A model generated the notes under the pieces. That model was not told the DNA's origin. It worked only from the letters and a program-made list of their open reading frames with translations, and searched no databases. Both the position numbers and the translations under genes were made by a program. Of a DNA stretch of 64,000 nucleotides, positions 27,373 through 37,517 are shown one piece after another; within the stretch, counting starts at the first letter, position 1; the number at the start of each line of letters is the position of its first letter. The stretch lies in contig NZ_CP018787.1 of the NCBI RefSeq assembly GCF_002127965.1, positions 2,170,001 to 2,234,000 of the forward strand, written 5' to 3'. The stretch comes from Oxalobacter formigenes. GTDB lineage: Bacteria > Pseudomonadota > Gammaproteobacteria > Burkholderiales > Burkholderiaceae_D.

Positions 27373-29120
27373 TCTTTGAATTGCAGATGGTAAAGATTCG
27401 AATAGGTTCCGTTCTTTTCCAGAAGTTCGGCATGCGTTCCGATTTCCACGATTTTACCGCTGGTTATCACAGCGATTCTGTCTGCATGCTCGATAGTGGA
27501 AAGACGATGGGCAATCACTATCGTCGTCCGTCCTTTCATCAAGGTATTCAAGGCAGACTGAACGGCTTTTTCCGACTCGGTATCCAGTGCCGAGGTCGCT
27601 TCATCCAGAATCAGAATCGGCGCATCCTTGTAAATTGCACGCGCAATGGCAATCCGCTGTCGCTGGCCGCCGGAAAAACTCATGCCATTAACCCCGACAG
27701 GCGAATTCAATCCCTCTGGCAATTGTTCAATCACATCTTTAAGATATGCCGCTTCGATAGCCGCTTTAATTCTTGAGACGTCCGGATTGGCATCACCATA
27801 AGCTATATTTTCCGCAACAGTTCCGTCAAACAAGACAACCTGCTGGTTCACCATGGCAATTTGGGAACGCAGGCTTTTTAAAGACAGTTTATGAAGAGGA
27901 ACACCATCCAGTCTGATTTCACCTGAAACCGGTGCATAAAATTCAGGAACCAGATGGCTCAAGGTTGATTTGCCGCCACCGGACATCCCGACAAGAGCCA
28001 GTGTTTCACCCGGATTGACCGTCAGGCTGACATCCGATAAGGCAGGCTTTGCCTGTCCTTCATAACTGAACGTCACATGATCGAATTCCAGTTTTCCCCT
28101 GGCTCTTCCTGGCAGATCAAACCCATCCTGCCGTTCGATCGGTGAATTCATAAGATCGAAAACTGACTTTGTCGCAACTATGCCTGCCTGCAAGTTGTTA
28201 TTGACATCGGCCAGACGACGAAGTGGCGGCAGCATCATTAACATGGCAGTAATGAATGAAACAAACCCCCCAACCGTTGTCTGATCATGACTGGATTGAA
28301 TCAGGGCAATCAGAATGATAATCGACACACCTGTCGCTGCGATCAGCTGGGTCAACGGCATGGTCATCGCCTGAGTACTCACCATTTTCATCATGAATCG
28401 TCTCAACTGGTAAATACACTGTCTGAACCGGTTCTGTTCAAAGGTTTCCCCATTGAAAATCTTGATAACTTCCGAGGCACGGGTTGTTTCAGTCAGCATT
28501 TTAGTCAATTGCGCATTGACATTCCTGAAATCCTCGTTCAATTTCCTCAATCGTCTTCCCGACAATCTCATCACCACTGAAACGAGCGGGATCAGGATCA
28601 TCGTCACAATGGTCAGACGCCAGTTCAGCCATAATAAATACACAAACAGGCCAAATGCCGTCAAAATATCCCGGACAATCGACGTCATGATATTCCTGAG
28701 CAGATCAACGACCTGATTTGCTTCATACATGAGCGAATTGACGACCTGTCCCAGCGAATGCTTTGAATAAAAATCCCTTCCCACACGCAAGACACGGACA
28801 TACATTTTTTCGCGCAACTGGTTGACCAGATTCGATGTTATCCAGGCCATCGTGTAATCCGTCAGAAAAGTGGCACTTCCCCGGATAACGAAAACACCAA
28901 TGATTACAAACGGAACCAGCCAGAAACTGAAGGTAGGATTTTTGACAAACCCGTCGTCCAGAACGAATTTCAGGATAACAGGAAATATTGGCTCGGTTCC
29001 GGCAGTAATCAACATACCGATCAATACAAGAATCATACGTCCCTTGTATTGAAGAGCCAGCTTGATCAATCTTTTGATAGGTGAGGATAAATTCATAAGT
29101 TCATATCGTTCTGCAAACAT
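27369..29120 (-). CDS. msbA: Lipid A/LPS flippase MsbA (ABC transporter)
   Basis: Half-size ABC exporter that flips lipid A-core across the inner membrane. The 583-residue product has six membrane segments over about residues 20-320. The nucleotide-binding domain has Walker A VGMSGGGKST, signature SFSGGQRQRIAIARA, Walker B ILILDEATSALD and the switch His in VIAHRLSTIEHADRI. The start is uncertain: ATG at 29120 or at 29096, neither with a clear Shine-Dalgarno. It heads the LPS cluster. A terminator at 29255-29298 separates it from dnaE, so it needs its own promoter, which I could not identify. Confidence 0.94.
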   Translation of the reverse strand: MFAERYELMNLSSPIKRLIKLALQYKGRMILVLIGMLITAGTEPIFPVILKFVLDDGFVKNPTFSFWLVPFVIIGVFVIRGSATFLTDYTMAWITSNLVNQLREKMYVRVLRVGRDFYSKHSLGQVVNSLMYEANQVVDLLRNIMTSIVRDILTAFGLFVYLLWLNWRLTIVTMILIPLVSVVMRLSGRRLRKLNEDFRNVNAQLTKMLTETTRASEVIKIFNGETFEQNRFRQCIYQLRRFMMKMVSTQAMTMPLTQLIAATGVSIIILIALIQSSHDQTTVGGFVSFITAMLMMLPPLRRLADVNNNLQAGIVATKSVFDLMNSPIERQDGFDLPGRARGKLEFDHVTFSYEGQAKPALSDVSLTVNPGETLALVGMSGGGKSTLSHLVPEFYAPVSGEIRLDGVPLHKLSLKSLRSQIAMVNQQVVLFDGTVAENIAYGDANPDVSRIKAAIEAAYLKDVIEQLPEGLNSPVGVNGMSFSGGQRQRIAIARAIYKDAPILILDEATSALDTESEKAVQSALNTLMKGRTTIVIAHRLSTIEHADRIAVITSGKIVEIGTHAELLEKNGTYSNLYHLQFKE

Positions 29121-29254
29121 TCTGAATGCAAAATAAAAACATCTTTAATTTGGCAAACCATCGGTCAGTATACCTGATCGACAGGTTTCTCATTCTCAAT
29201 ACAGGAAGCAAAAAGGTGATTTTATTCGAAAAAAACCAAATAACCAATTTCAGA

Positions 29255-29298
29255 TGAAAAAAGACAAGCCCTTTTCATTAATCCGAAAGCTTGTCTTT
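29255..29298 (-). terminator. Terminator for leftward transcription from dnaE
   Basis: Perfect 10-bp stem 29260-29269 with 29289-29298 (AAAGACAAGC/GCTTGTCTTT), 19-base loop, followed on the minus strand by further T residues. It lies between the glycosyltransferase remnant and msbA. The loop is long, so it is less compact than the other terminators here. Confidence 0.65.
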
Positions 29299-29361
29299 GT
29301 TTGAAGAAAGAATTCGAATAAACTATGCAGACGTACAAAACCTGGCAAGCTATCCATTCAA

Positions 29362-29672
29362 CTGAAACGATCAGTCATTCTTATTGCCAAAAATGAAAGC
29401 GCTAATATTCTGGAATGTCTGGATAGCGTTAAATTTGCAGACGAATGGATTATAGTTGATTCAGGTAGCAATGACGATACTGTTCGACTGTCATTGAAAC
29501 GGACTGGCCCGGTTTCGGTCCACAAAAAAACAGGGCTCTGGATGCGGCAACAGGTGACTGGATTTTATCCATTGACGCAGACGAACGCGTCACTCCCGAG
29601 CTCGCCAATGAAATTCTTCATGTTATACACTCGCCCGATACGGTGGATGCTTATGAAATCCCAATAAACCGG
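29362..29672 (+). pseudogene. Remnant of a WaaE/KdtX-type GT2 glycosyltransferase
   Basis: Plus-strand coding remnant with no intact ORF. From 29362 one frame reads KRSVILIAKNESANILECLD then WIIVDSGSNDDTVRL, the N-terminal half of a GT2 domain. From about 29502 a different frame reads DWPGFGPQKNRALDAATG then WILSIDADERVTPELANE and ends near YEIPINR. The switch needs a frameshift around 29490-29502, and a few residues normally found between these blocks seem to be missing. The C-terminal 60% of the enzyme is absent: the remnant runs into the convergent 3' end of dnaE at 29673. No in-frame ATG with a Shine-Dalgarno is seen upstream. It matches canonical WaaE/LgtF better than the intact copy at 25514-26281. 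Confidence 0.88.
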
Positions 29673-32600
29673 TCAATATGTCACTTTAGCGTCTTTAAAC
29701 TGCTGACTTAAACTGTTAAGACATTCGTCATTCGGGCCCAACAGACAATTGGCTCCAAAATCGATCCGGCATTTATTTCCATCGACAATATAATCAGCAA
29801 TCAATTGCATCCCATCCTCTGTCTGCCAGGGTGTGATAGTCTCTTTCAGTTTCGCAAGATTGAATTTTTCCGGAAGGGTGAATGAAATATGTTGCCCGAA
29901 ATGCAATCTTGAACCAGAAATATCCAGCGCATCGTCGGCATTCAGTCTCAAACCGCCGGAAAACCGGTCTTCCGACACTTTTCCAAACACGGCAAGAAAT
30001 TCATCCTCTTTGAATATCGGACGTTTCTGATCCATCAGTTCGGAAAAAATCGTTACCTCAATGGTTCCGCTTCCATCATCCAGAGTAACGATCATCATCT
30101 TGCCACGCTGGGTCATCTGCGTACGGTTACCCGAAATCACACCGGCCACCCACTTCGGATCGCGGGAAGGTTCGAGCTCGATGATTCTCGTTTTGGCAAA
30201 CTGCCGCGCTTCAGCGGCATAGGCATTGAATAGATGTCCGGAAAGACAAAAACCCAGTACGCCTTTTTCTTCCGTCAATTTATGCTTTTCCGTCCAGTGT
30301 GGAACCTGGACATATTCAACGGTATTGATAACGGCTTCTTCCTCACCGAACAGACTGACCTGATTGGCCGATGCTTCCGCCTGCTCAGCCGCTTCAATAG
30401 CCAGATCGACTGACGCCAGCAAAACCGCGCGATCGACATTGAAACAGTCGAACGCCCCGGCACGAATCAGGGACTCGATCGTCCTGCGATTGATCTGGTG
30501 CTTGTCGACCCGCATGCAAAAATCGAACAGGTCGGTAAACGGTCTTTCTTTTCTGGCTTTGACTATCGCTTCAATGGCACTTTCGCCTGATCCTTTCACC
30601 GCACCCAGACCATAGCGGATTGCCGAAACCGGTTTTTTACTGACACTTGGGGCTTCTCCAACCGGAGTAAAATAATATTCGGAATGATTGATATCAGGCG
30701 GCAGGATAGTCAAACCGCAAACTTCAACGGCATCTTCGACAAGCACTTTTACCTTGTCGGTATCGTCCATCGCCAGCGACATATTGGCTGCCATGAACGC
30801 GGCGGCATGGTGTTGCTTCAAAAAGGCCGTCTGGTAAGACAGCAATGCGTAGGCAGCCGCATGCGACTTGTTGAAACCATAGCCTGCGAACTTTTCCATC
30901 AAGTCGAAAATTTCGTCCGCTTTGGCTTCAGTCAAATCGTTCTTGGCCGCACCGTCACGGAAAATCTGGCGATGTCTCGCCATTTCATTCGCATCTTTCT
31001 TACCCATCGCACGACGCAACAGGTCGGCGCCGCCAAGCGTATAGCCTCCGATAACCTGCGCCATCTGCATGACCTGTTCCTGATAGACCATAATCCCATA
31101 GGTCTCGGACAGAATGCCCTTCGTCCGCTCATCCGGATATTCAAATTTTTCGCCATGTTTGCGGCGGCAGAAATCCGGTATCAGATCCATCGGACCGGGA
31201 CGGTACAGCGCAACCAGCGCGATAATGTCCTCGAAACGGTCGGGTTTCGCATCTTTGAGCATGCCCTGCATGCCGCGACTTTCAAGCTGGAACACGGCAA
31301 CCGTTTTTGCCTTGATCAGCAAGTCGTAAGTCGCCTTGTCGTCCAGCGGAATGGTATCCAGATTGAAATTCGCCATTTCCGGATCAAGCTGGCGAATGTA
31401 TTTCACGGCCAGATCCAGAATCGTCAGGGTCGTCAAACCCAAAAAGTCGAATTTGACAAGCCCGACGGCTTCAACATCGCTCTTGTCGAAATGGGAAACG
31501 ACGCCGGCTTCTCCACCCTGTGTGTAAAGCGGACAAAAATCGGTCAGCTTGCCGGGCGCAATCAATACCCCCCCCGCGTGCATGCCGACGTTACGGGTAA
31601 TGCCTTCGACCTGCTCGGCCAGCGCCAGCAACTGTTTGACTTCTTCTTCCGATTCTTCCCGTTCGGCAAGCAGCGGTTCCTCTTTCTTCGCTTCGGCAAT
31701 CGTGACCTGTTTGCCGGGTTTGAATGGAATCAGTTTGGAAATGCCATCGCAGAAGTTGTACCCAAGATCCAGAACTCGCCCGACGTCACGTACCGCCGCC
31801 TTGGCGGCCATTGTACCGAACGTGGCAATCTGGGACACGGCATCCTTGCCATAACGGTCTTTGACGTACTGGATAACCTTGTCGCGGCCATGCTGGCAAA
31901 AGTCCACGTCGAAGTCAGGCATGGAAACACGTTCCGGATTCAGGAATCGTTCGAAAATCAGGTTGTACGCCAGCGGATCAAGGTTGGTGATCAACAATGA
32001 ATAAGCGACCAGCGATCCGGCCCCGGACCCACGACCCGGCCCGACCGGAACGCCATTGTTTTTCGCCCAGCGGATAAAATCGGCCACAATCAGGAAGTAG
32101 CCCGAAAATCCCATATTGATGATCGTGCCGATTTCATAATCAAGACGTTCATCATACCGTGGACGCTGCGTTTTTCTTTCTTCCTCATCCGGAAACAATT
32201 CTTCCAGTCGCTTTTCAAGCCCGTGTTTGGCTTCGCTGGTCAGAAATTCATCCAGTGTCATGCCATCCGGAGTCGGGAATTCCGGCAATTTGTGATGTCC
32301 CAGTTCAAGAACCAGATTGCAGCGACGGGCAATTTCCACCGAATTTTGAATCGCGCCAGGAAGATCGGCAAACAGCTCCGCCATTTCTTCCTGAGTGTAA
32401 AAATACTGGCGTTCATTGAAGTTATGGGCACGCCGTTTGTTGGAAAGAATTTCCCCTTCGGAAATACAGGTTCTCGCTTCATGGGCGGCAAATTCTTCCT
32501 GGGACAAAAACTGTACCGGATGAGTGGCAACCACCGGCAATTGCAATTTGTCTGCCAGTTCAACGGCATGCCGCAAATACTGCTCCATGCCGGAATGCCC

Positions 32601-33134
32601 TGTACGCTGAATCTCGATATAGAAGTTGTCCGGAAAAATAGAGGCCCATCTTCTGGCACATTTTTCAGCATTGTCGAAACCGGACGCTTCGAAAGCCATC
32701 CCGATATCGCCCTGTTTGGCGCCAGAGAGGGCAATCAGTCCCATATCGCCTGTCTTTTTCGACAGCTCTTCAAGCCATTCGATCCGGATTTCCGCCCGAC
32801 CACGCCACTGGTTTTCCAGCCATGACCTGGACAGCAGTTCACATAAATTCAGATAACCTGTTCTGTCCTTGACCAGCAACAGAAGCCGGGACGGTTTTTC
32901 CCTGTCGGCATCGTTCGTAATCCAGACATCGCAGCCGCCAATCGGTTTGACCCCTTTTTTCCGTGCCGCCTTGTAAAATTTGATCAGGCCGAAAAGATTG
33001 GCCAGATCGGTCAGCGCCATGGCCGGCTGGCCGTCTTTGGCAGCGGCGGCGATAACGTCTTCAATCCGGACCAGTCCATCGACGATGGAATATTCTGAAT
33101 GAAGACGGAGATGAACGAAACGGGTATTATTCAT
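29673..33134 (-). CDS. dnaE: DNA polymerase III alpha subunit
   Basis: Catalytic subunit of the replicative polymerase. The 1153-residue length is standard for the DnaE1 type. The N-terminal PHP domain begins FVHLRLHSEYSIVDG. The palm carries the catalytic aspartates in PDFDVDFC (about residue 400). Further blocks are GPGRGSGAGSLVAYSL, RPGPMDLIPDF, GYGFNKSHAAAYA (about 740) and an OB-fold region near residues 980-1060 (KMMIVTLDDGSGTIEVTIF). The ATG at 33134 fits the family N-terminus. It is followed by the decayed glycosyltransferase on the opposite strand and a terminator. Confidence 0.98.
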   Translation of the reverse strand: MNNTRFVHLRLHSEYSIVDGLVRIEDVIAAAAKDGQPAMALTDLANLFGLIKFYKAARKKGVKPIGGCDVWITNDADREKPSRLLLLVKDRTGYLNLCELLSRSWLENQWRGRAEIRIEWLEELSKKTGDMGLIALSGAKQGDIGMAFEASGFDNAEKCARRWASIFPDNFYIEIQRTGHSGMEQYLRHAVELADKLQLPVVATHPVQFLSQEEFAAHEARTCISEGEILSNKRRAHNFNERQYFYTQEEMAELFADLPGAIQNSVEIARRCNLVLELGHHKLPEFPTPDGMTLDEFLTSEAKHGLEKRLEELFPDEEERKTQRPRYDERLDYEIGTIINMGFSGYFLIVADFIRWAKNNGVPVGPGRGSGAGSLVAYSLLITNLDPLAYNLIFERFLNPERVSMPDFDVDFCQHGRDKVIQYVKDRYGKDAVSQIATFGTMAAKAAVRDVGRVLDLGYNFCDGISKLIPFKPGKQVTIAEAKKEEPLLAEREESEEEVKQLLALAEQVEGITRNVGMHAGGVLIAPGKLTDFCPLYTQGGEAGVVSHFDKSDVEAVGLVKFDFLGLTTLTILDLAVKYIRQLDPEMANFNLDTIPLDDKATYDLLIKAKTVAVFQLESRGMQGMLKDAKPDRFEDIIALVALYRPGPMDLIPDFCRRKHGEKFEYPDERTKGILSETYGIMVYQEQVMQMAQVIGGYTLGGADLLRRAMGKKDANEMARHRQIFRDGAAKNDLTEAKADEIFDLMEKFAGYGFNKSHAAAYALLSYQTAFLKQHHAAAFMAANMSLAMDDTDKVKVLVEDAVEVCGLTILPPDINHSEYYFTPVGEAPSVSKKPVSAIRYGLGAVKGSGESAIEAIVKARKERPFTDLFDFCMRVDKHQINRRTIESLIRAGAFDCFNVDRAVLLASVDLAIEAAEQAEASANQVSLFGEEEAVINTVEYVQVPHWTEKHKLTEEKGVLGFCLSGHLFNAYAAEARQFAKTRIIELEPSRDPKWVAGVISGNRTQMTQRGKMMIVTLDDGSGTIEVTIFSELMDQKRPIFKEDEFLAVFGKVSEDRFSGGLRLNADDALDISGSRLHFGQHISFTLPEKFNLAKLKETITPWQTEDGMQLIADYIVDGNKCRIDFGANCLLGPNDECLNSLSQQFKDAKVTY

Positions 33135-33195
33135 GCGGCTATTTTACTTCGGGTTTTCCTGTCTACCCAGAGAGTTTAACAGGGAAAAATCGATT

Positions 33196-34605
33196 TTATT
33201 TTTTCGGTTTCGGCAATCCGCCCAGCAAAGCGGCAATCGGTTTTTTAACCGTTTTCAAAGCCGGCTTCTCCGACTCTTTATCCGATTTGGTGGCTGATGG
33301 CACATAAGGCTGATCGAACCAGGGGTCTTTGCTCTTCTTTTCCAACCCGACCGATTTATAGGGACTGCGGTCGAACCGTTTGCCGTAAGCTGTCCCTCCC
33401 GTTTCTGGGGAAACATGCTTTTCACGTTCAAAATCCGTAAGTTTTTCCAGTGGCAACTGGCGTTTCGTCAATTTTTCAATTTCTTTCAGCAAGCGTTCGT
33501 CTTTTTCCGAATACAAGGAAATCGCTTCTCCTTTGGAGCCGGCCCGACCCGTTCTACCAATACGGTGAACGTAATCTTCAGCCACGAAAGGCAAATCGAA
33601 ATTGATCACGCAGGGCAGCTCTTCAATATGCAAACCGCGTGCAGCCACATCAGTTGCCACGAGAATATCGATTGAGCCCGATTTGAACGCTTCCAGCGTC
33701 GCCATTCTTTCAGCCTGCGTCTTGTCGCCATGAATGGCGGAAGCCTTCATCCCCTTTCGTTCCAGCTGTCTTGCCAGACGGGACGCTCCCGCTTTGGTAT
33801 TCGAAAAAATGAGGACCTGTTCCTGATTCCTGTCTTTTAACAGATGTTCAACCGCGGCGTTTTTTTCACTTTCCTCGATCCGGTAAACGGTCTGTTTCAC
33901 ATTTTCAGCCGTGGCATTCTGCCTTGCGACTTCCACTGTAACTGGATCTTTCATGAAACTTCTGGCCAGTTTTTTGATGTCATTGGAAAAAGTGGCTGAG
34001 AAAAGCAGATTCTGCCGCTGTTTCGGCAACAGATTCACGATACGCTGCAAATCGGGCAAAAATCCCATGTCCAGCATTCTGTCCGCTTCATCCAGAACCA
34101 GAATCTGTGTGTGTGAAAGATTGACGTTTTTTTGCTGAACGTGATCCAGCAGCCGTCCCGGAGTGGCAATGAGGATTTCAACACCGGCGCGAAGAATACT
34201 GGTCTGGGATGAAATATCGACACCACCGAAAACTACCGCAGATTTAACTGGCGTGTATTTGGCATATCGTTTGACATCTTCAAATACCTGATCCGCCAGT
34301 TCACGTGTCGGCACCAGTATCAGAGCCCTGACGGGATGACGCGCGGGCGACATACTGGTATTGGCTGAAAACAGCAAAGACTGGAGCATCGGAAGAGAAT
34401 AACCGGCCGTTTTTCCCGTCCCGGTCTGCGCTGCGCCCATCACATCCTTGCCTTCCAGCACAAGGGGAATCGCCTGAACCTGAATCGGGGTGGGAGAAAC
34501 ATATCCCAAATCATCCAGTGCCTTGAGAATATCCGGAGACAAACCGAAATCCTCAAATTTTTTGTCTGAACCAGTTTGGGTCGTCTTTTGCGGTATATCT
34601 GACAT
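33196..34605 (-). CDS. DEAD-box ATP-dependent RNA helicase (RhlE-like)
   Basis: A 469-residue RNA helicase with all core motifs: Q-motif region GYVSPTPIQVQAIP, Walker A AQTGTGKT, PTRELADQ, VLDEADRMLDMGF, SATFS, the helicase C motif IFSNTKAGASRLA, DVAARGLHIEELP and HRIGRTGRAG. The last ~90 residues are a basic, Lys/Pro-rich tail, probably for RNA binding. The arrangement is closest to RhlE, which acts in ribosome maturation and RNA decay, but SrmB or CsdA cannot be excluded by eye. It lies 61 bases upstream of dnaE on the same strand. Confidence 0.93.
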   Translation of the reverse strand: MSDIPQKTTQTGSDKKFEDFGLSPDILKALDDLGYVSPTPIQVQAIPLVLEGKDVMGAAQTGTGKTAGYSLPMLQSLLFSANTSMSPARHPVRALILVPTRELADQVFEDVKRYAKYTPVKSAVVFGGVDISSQTSILRAGVEILIATPGRLLDHVQQKNVNLSHTQILVLDEADRMLDMGFLPDLQRIVNLLPKQRQNLLFSATFSNDIKKLARSFMKDPVTVEVARQNATAENVKQTVYRIEESEKNAAVEHLLKDRNQEQVLIFSNTKAGASRLARQLERKGMKASAIHGDKTQAERMATLEAFKSGSIDILVATDVAARGLHIEELPCVINFDLPFVAEDYVHRIGRTGRAGSKGEAISLYSEKDERLLKEIEKLTKRQLPLEKLTDFEREKHVSPETGGTAYGKRFDRSPYKSVGLEKKSKDPWFDQPYVPSATKSDKESEKPALKTVKKPIAALLGGLPKPKK

Positions 34606-34974
34606 AACTACTTGATTTCTTTATATAAAACTTGCAACCGGTATAAGGGGGATATTGCGATTCGCCCTTACCGACGAAATAAATCCGGAAAGATGTATTG
34701 TACGATAGACGGACTTCAAAAAGCAGGCTTTTGTCTTATTCCGTCTGAAAAGCCTTATATCAAGCTTATACATCCCTTCCATTCGGCCTCTTCGATTTTC
34801 AACCGGACCACGCTTTTTTCAGGTCGTGCGCCTTGTGAAAATTCTGAATACAGATTTTTGATTTTTACAAAATCATTCAATCCCAATACACTGTCTTTCC
34901 TCTCTTCCTTTTGTATCCACCAGGGAAGGTATAAAATCTTTCCTGTACTCACATAATCACCAGCAGTCTATTCC
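34606..34974. other. Intergenic region between divergent helicase and transporter genes
   Basis: This 369-base gap lies between divergent genes and should carry both promoters. A TATAAA at about 34931 could be a -10 for the transporter, but no matching -35 is visible. The short open frames here lack Shine-Dalgarno sequences and coding character. I see no RNA gene or repeat. Confidence 0.5.
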
Positions 34975-35913
34975 ATGCTTTCCCCTTTGCTTGTCTTTCT
35001 CAAAAACTGGACACTGCCTTTAGCCATGCTGGCAGGCGGCATCGGATTCCCGATTTTCAGGAACCTGTCATTTCTGACACCTTATCTTATCTTTACAATG
35101 TTACTGCTGACTTTTTGTAAAGTTCCCCTCGAAGATTTGAAATTCAGACCCGTGCATATCTGGTTGCTCGTCATCCAGATCGGTGGTGCCATTGCGGTTT
35201 ACTCTGTTTTGAGCCCTTTGAATGTTCTGGTTGCGGAAGGCGCTTTCATTTGCGTTATTGCACCAACCGCCACTGCTGCGGCTGTCATTACGGACAAACT
35301 GGGTGGAAGTGCGGGCAGTCTGATCAGTTACACCCTTTTGGCCAATCTCGGAACCGCCATCGCCGCACCGGCCCTTTTCCCACTCATTCATCCATTAAGC
35401 CATGAAATGAGTTTTTCGATGGCGTTCCTCATTATCCTTCAGAAAGTTTTTCCTCTTTTGATTTGCCCGTTCATTGCTGCAATCCTGTTGCGTCGTTTTA
35501 CCCCGGGCATTCATAAAATACTGACCAGCTATAACGAAACCGCCTTTTACCTCTGGGCGGTGGCCCTGATCGTCGTCATGGCACAAACCGTCAATACGCT
35601 TGTCAACGAACCTGAAGACGGATGGACGGAAATCTGGATTGCCCTGGCAGCCGGGGCTGTCTGCTGTTTGCAGTTTTACATTGGAAAAAGAATCGGCAGC
35701 CGATATCGTGAACGCATTAGCGGAGGACAGTCGCTCGGCCAGAAAAATACCATTCTCGCCATCTGGATGGCCCATGTTTACATGAGCCCGATTACTGCTA
35801 TCGGTGCCGGTTCTTACGTCGTCTGGCAAAACATCATCAATTCCTGGCAACTCTGGAAACAGCGTAAGAATATCAAGGCTGGCCTCGTCGATCCCGCCAA
35901 AAAAGAAGTCTGA
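34975..35913 (+). CDS. Membrane transporter of the bile acid:sodium symporter (BASS) superfamily
   Basis: A 312-residue integral membrane protein with about nine to ten hydrophobic segments. The segment VIAPTATAAAVITDKLGGSAGS and a late ITAIGAGSYVVW resemble the paired unwound-helix regions of BASS/ACR3-type transporters, which move organic anions with sodium. The substrate cannot be told from sequence. A sodium-coupled organic acid carrier would suit an organism living on carboxylates, but this is only a suggestion. No operon partner is evident: a small stem with a T tract follows, and the next gene starts 215 bases later. Confidence 0.75.
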   Translation: MLSPLLVFLKNWTLPLAMLAGGIGFPIFRNLSFLTPYLIFTMLLLTFCKVPLEDLKFRPVHIWLLVIQIGGAIAVYSVLSPLNVLVAEGAFICVIAPTATAAAVITDKLGGSAGSLISYTLLANLGTAIAAPALFPLIHPLSHEMSFSMAFLIILQKVFPLLICPFIAAILLRRFTPGIHKILTSYNETAFYLWAVALIVVMAQTVNTLVNEPEDGWTEIWIALAAGAVCCLQFYIGKRIGSRYRERISGGQSLGQKNTILAIWMAHVYMSPITAIGAGSYVVWQNIINSWQLWKQRKNIKAGLVDPAKKEV

Positions 35914-35917
35914 AAAG

Positions 35918-35937
35918 AAAAACGGAATCCGTTTTTT
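35918..35937 (+). terminator. Small terminator after the BASS-type transporter
   Basis: Stem AAAAACGG/CCGTTTTT (35918-35925 with 35929-35936), three-base loop, running into a T tract, a few bases after the stop codon. The stem is short and mostly A-T, so termination may be inefficient. Confidence 0.5.
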
Positions 35938-36128
35938 CAAACAGCATCCGCCTTTCATTTTTCCCCTGATTTTTCTCAACACCCCCGCGTCCCTTTCTGT
36001 CATAAAACTGTTCATAAAGAGTGCTGTCAGACACACAGCCGTTTTAACTGGTAATCCTTCAAAAACGAGTGTCCCGGCAGCGTCTTTACAAAGAACCGTT
36101 TGATCCACCACTTTTTTCATTTTTCATA

Positions 36129-37517
36129 ATGGACAATTCCACATCGGATATCGGGGATATCCTCTCCAGAATCAAAAAGGCCTTTGTGACACGCTTCAGC
36201 CTGCGCACGGATCAGGCCGATGACGACCAGATCGACCATAACATCCGAAGTGGGGTCGAACTGAACGGAACGTACTTGTGGACACTGATGTGTGCCATTC
36301 TGATTGCATCCATCGGTCTTAACATCAACTCTGCCGTTGTCGTCATCGGCGCCATGCTTATTTCACCGCTGATGGGCCCGATCATGGGAATCGGGTACGG
36401 TGTCGGCATTTACGATTTTCGCCTGATTCACAAAGCCCTGAAAAATCTGGCAATCGCAACCATCATCAGTTTCATTACGTCGGCCATTTATTTCTACGTC
36501 ACACCGTTAAATGAAGCCCAGTCGGAATTGCTCTCTCGCACGTCACCGAACATATGGGATCTGTTGATCGCTGTATTCGGCGGACTGGCCGGAATTATCG
36601 GGCTGACCCGAAAAGAAAAATCGAACGTCATTCCCGGCGTTGCCATTGCTACCGCATTGATGCCACCGGTCTGTACAGCCGCCTACGGTTTTGTGCACGG
36701 AAACATGTCTTACTTTCTGGGAGCCTCCTATCTTTTCCTGCTCAACTGTATTTATATCGCCCTGTCATCTGTTCTGGTTGTCTGGTTCATCAGCCCTGAG
36801 GCAAGACGAAAAATCAATGAAAAACTCCAGTTCCGATTGAAGGCTTTTCTGCTCACCGTCGTTTTTGTCAGTTGCATTCCCAGTGTTTTCATCGCCGTCA
36901 ATTTTGTCAACAACCAGATATTCAATTCCAACGTATCCACGTTCATTTCAAAAGAACTGGTGTTCGATAACACTTTTCCGGTTGACTACAAGTCTTCCTA
37001 TAAGAACAAAACCATCAGTGTCGTTTTGGTCGGACATGAATTGAATGAACAGACCGTGGAAGACATCCGCAAGAGCCTGGCAAAATATGGACTGCCCGAT
37101 ACAAAACTGGAATTGAAACAGGTCGGCGTTCACGAACAGGACATCAATGCCATCAGGACTGCTTTGGCAAAAGATATCCTCGCAAACAACAATCAGGAAG
37201 CGCAAAAAAAAGAACAGATTCTTGAAACCATACAGGCCGAAGCCCAATCTGCAGCGCAAAAAGCGAAAGAAGAAAAAGAAACGCTGTACAAAGGCATTGC
37301 AGATGAGGTGTACATCCAGTATCCCGATGTCAATGAACTGTTTTTCGCTGACGCCTATATCTCAAAACAGAGCGCCGAAAACAAATTCAGCGAGGTTCCG
37401 ACAGTCATCGTCCTCAGCAAGAAAGTGTTGAAAAAAGACGTCAAAAAGAAAATCGAAAAATGGATGAAATACCGTTTCCAGTCACAGAATGTCCAGATTA
37501 TTTTTGTGAACCGGTAA
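36129..37517 (+). CDS. DUF389 (TIGR00341-type) membrane protein
   Basis: A 462-residue inner-membrane protein of unknown function. After a hydrophilic N-terminus of about 55 residues come about six to seven membrane segments. They include the DUF389 hallmark NINSAVVVIGAMLISPLMGPIMGIG and later GVAIATALMPPVCTAAYG. From about residue 285 the protein is soluble. It contains a Lys/Glu/Ala-rich coiled-coil-like stretch (about residues 355-400) and ends in a conserved-looking hydrophilic domain. The frame is open upstream to 36069, but the ATG at 36129 gives the family-like start. Function is unproven; the architecture suggests a channel or transporter with a soluble sensor domain. Confidence 0.85.
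   Translation: MDNSTSDIGDILSRIKKAFVTRFSLRTDQADDDQIDHNIRSGVELNGTYLWTLMCAILIASIGLNINSAVVVIGAMLISPLMGPIMGIGYGVGIYDFRLIHKALKNLAIATIISFITSAIYFYVTPLNEAQSELLSRTSPNIWDLLIAVFGGLAGIIGLTRKEKSNVIPGVAIATALMPPVCTAAYGFVHGNMSYFLGASYLFLLNCIYIALSSVLVVWFISPEARRKINEKLQFRLKAFLLTVVFVSCIPSVFIAVNFVNNQIFNSNVSTFISKELVFDNTFPVDYKSSYKNKTISVVLVGHELNEQTVEDIRKSLAKYGLPDTKLELKQVGVHEQDINAIRTALAKDILANNNQEAQKKEQILETIQAEAQSAAQKAKEEKETLYKGIADEVYIQYPDVNELFFADAYISKQSAENKFSEVPTVIVLSKKVLKKDVKKKIEKWMKYRFQSQNVQIIFVNR

Noticed and set aside
30684-32000. 438-codon open frame antisense to dnaE
   Set aside because: Fully inside dnaE on the other strand; composition rich in His, Gln and Phe is the usual shadow pattern and no motif is visible.
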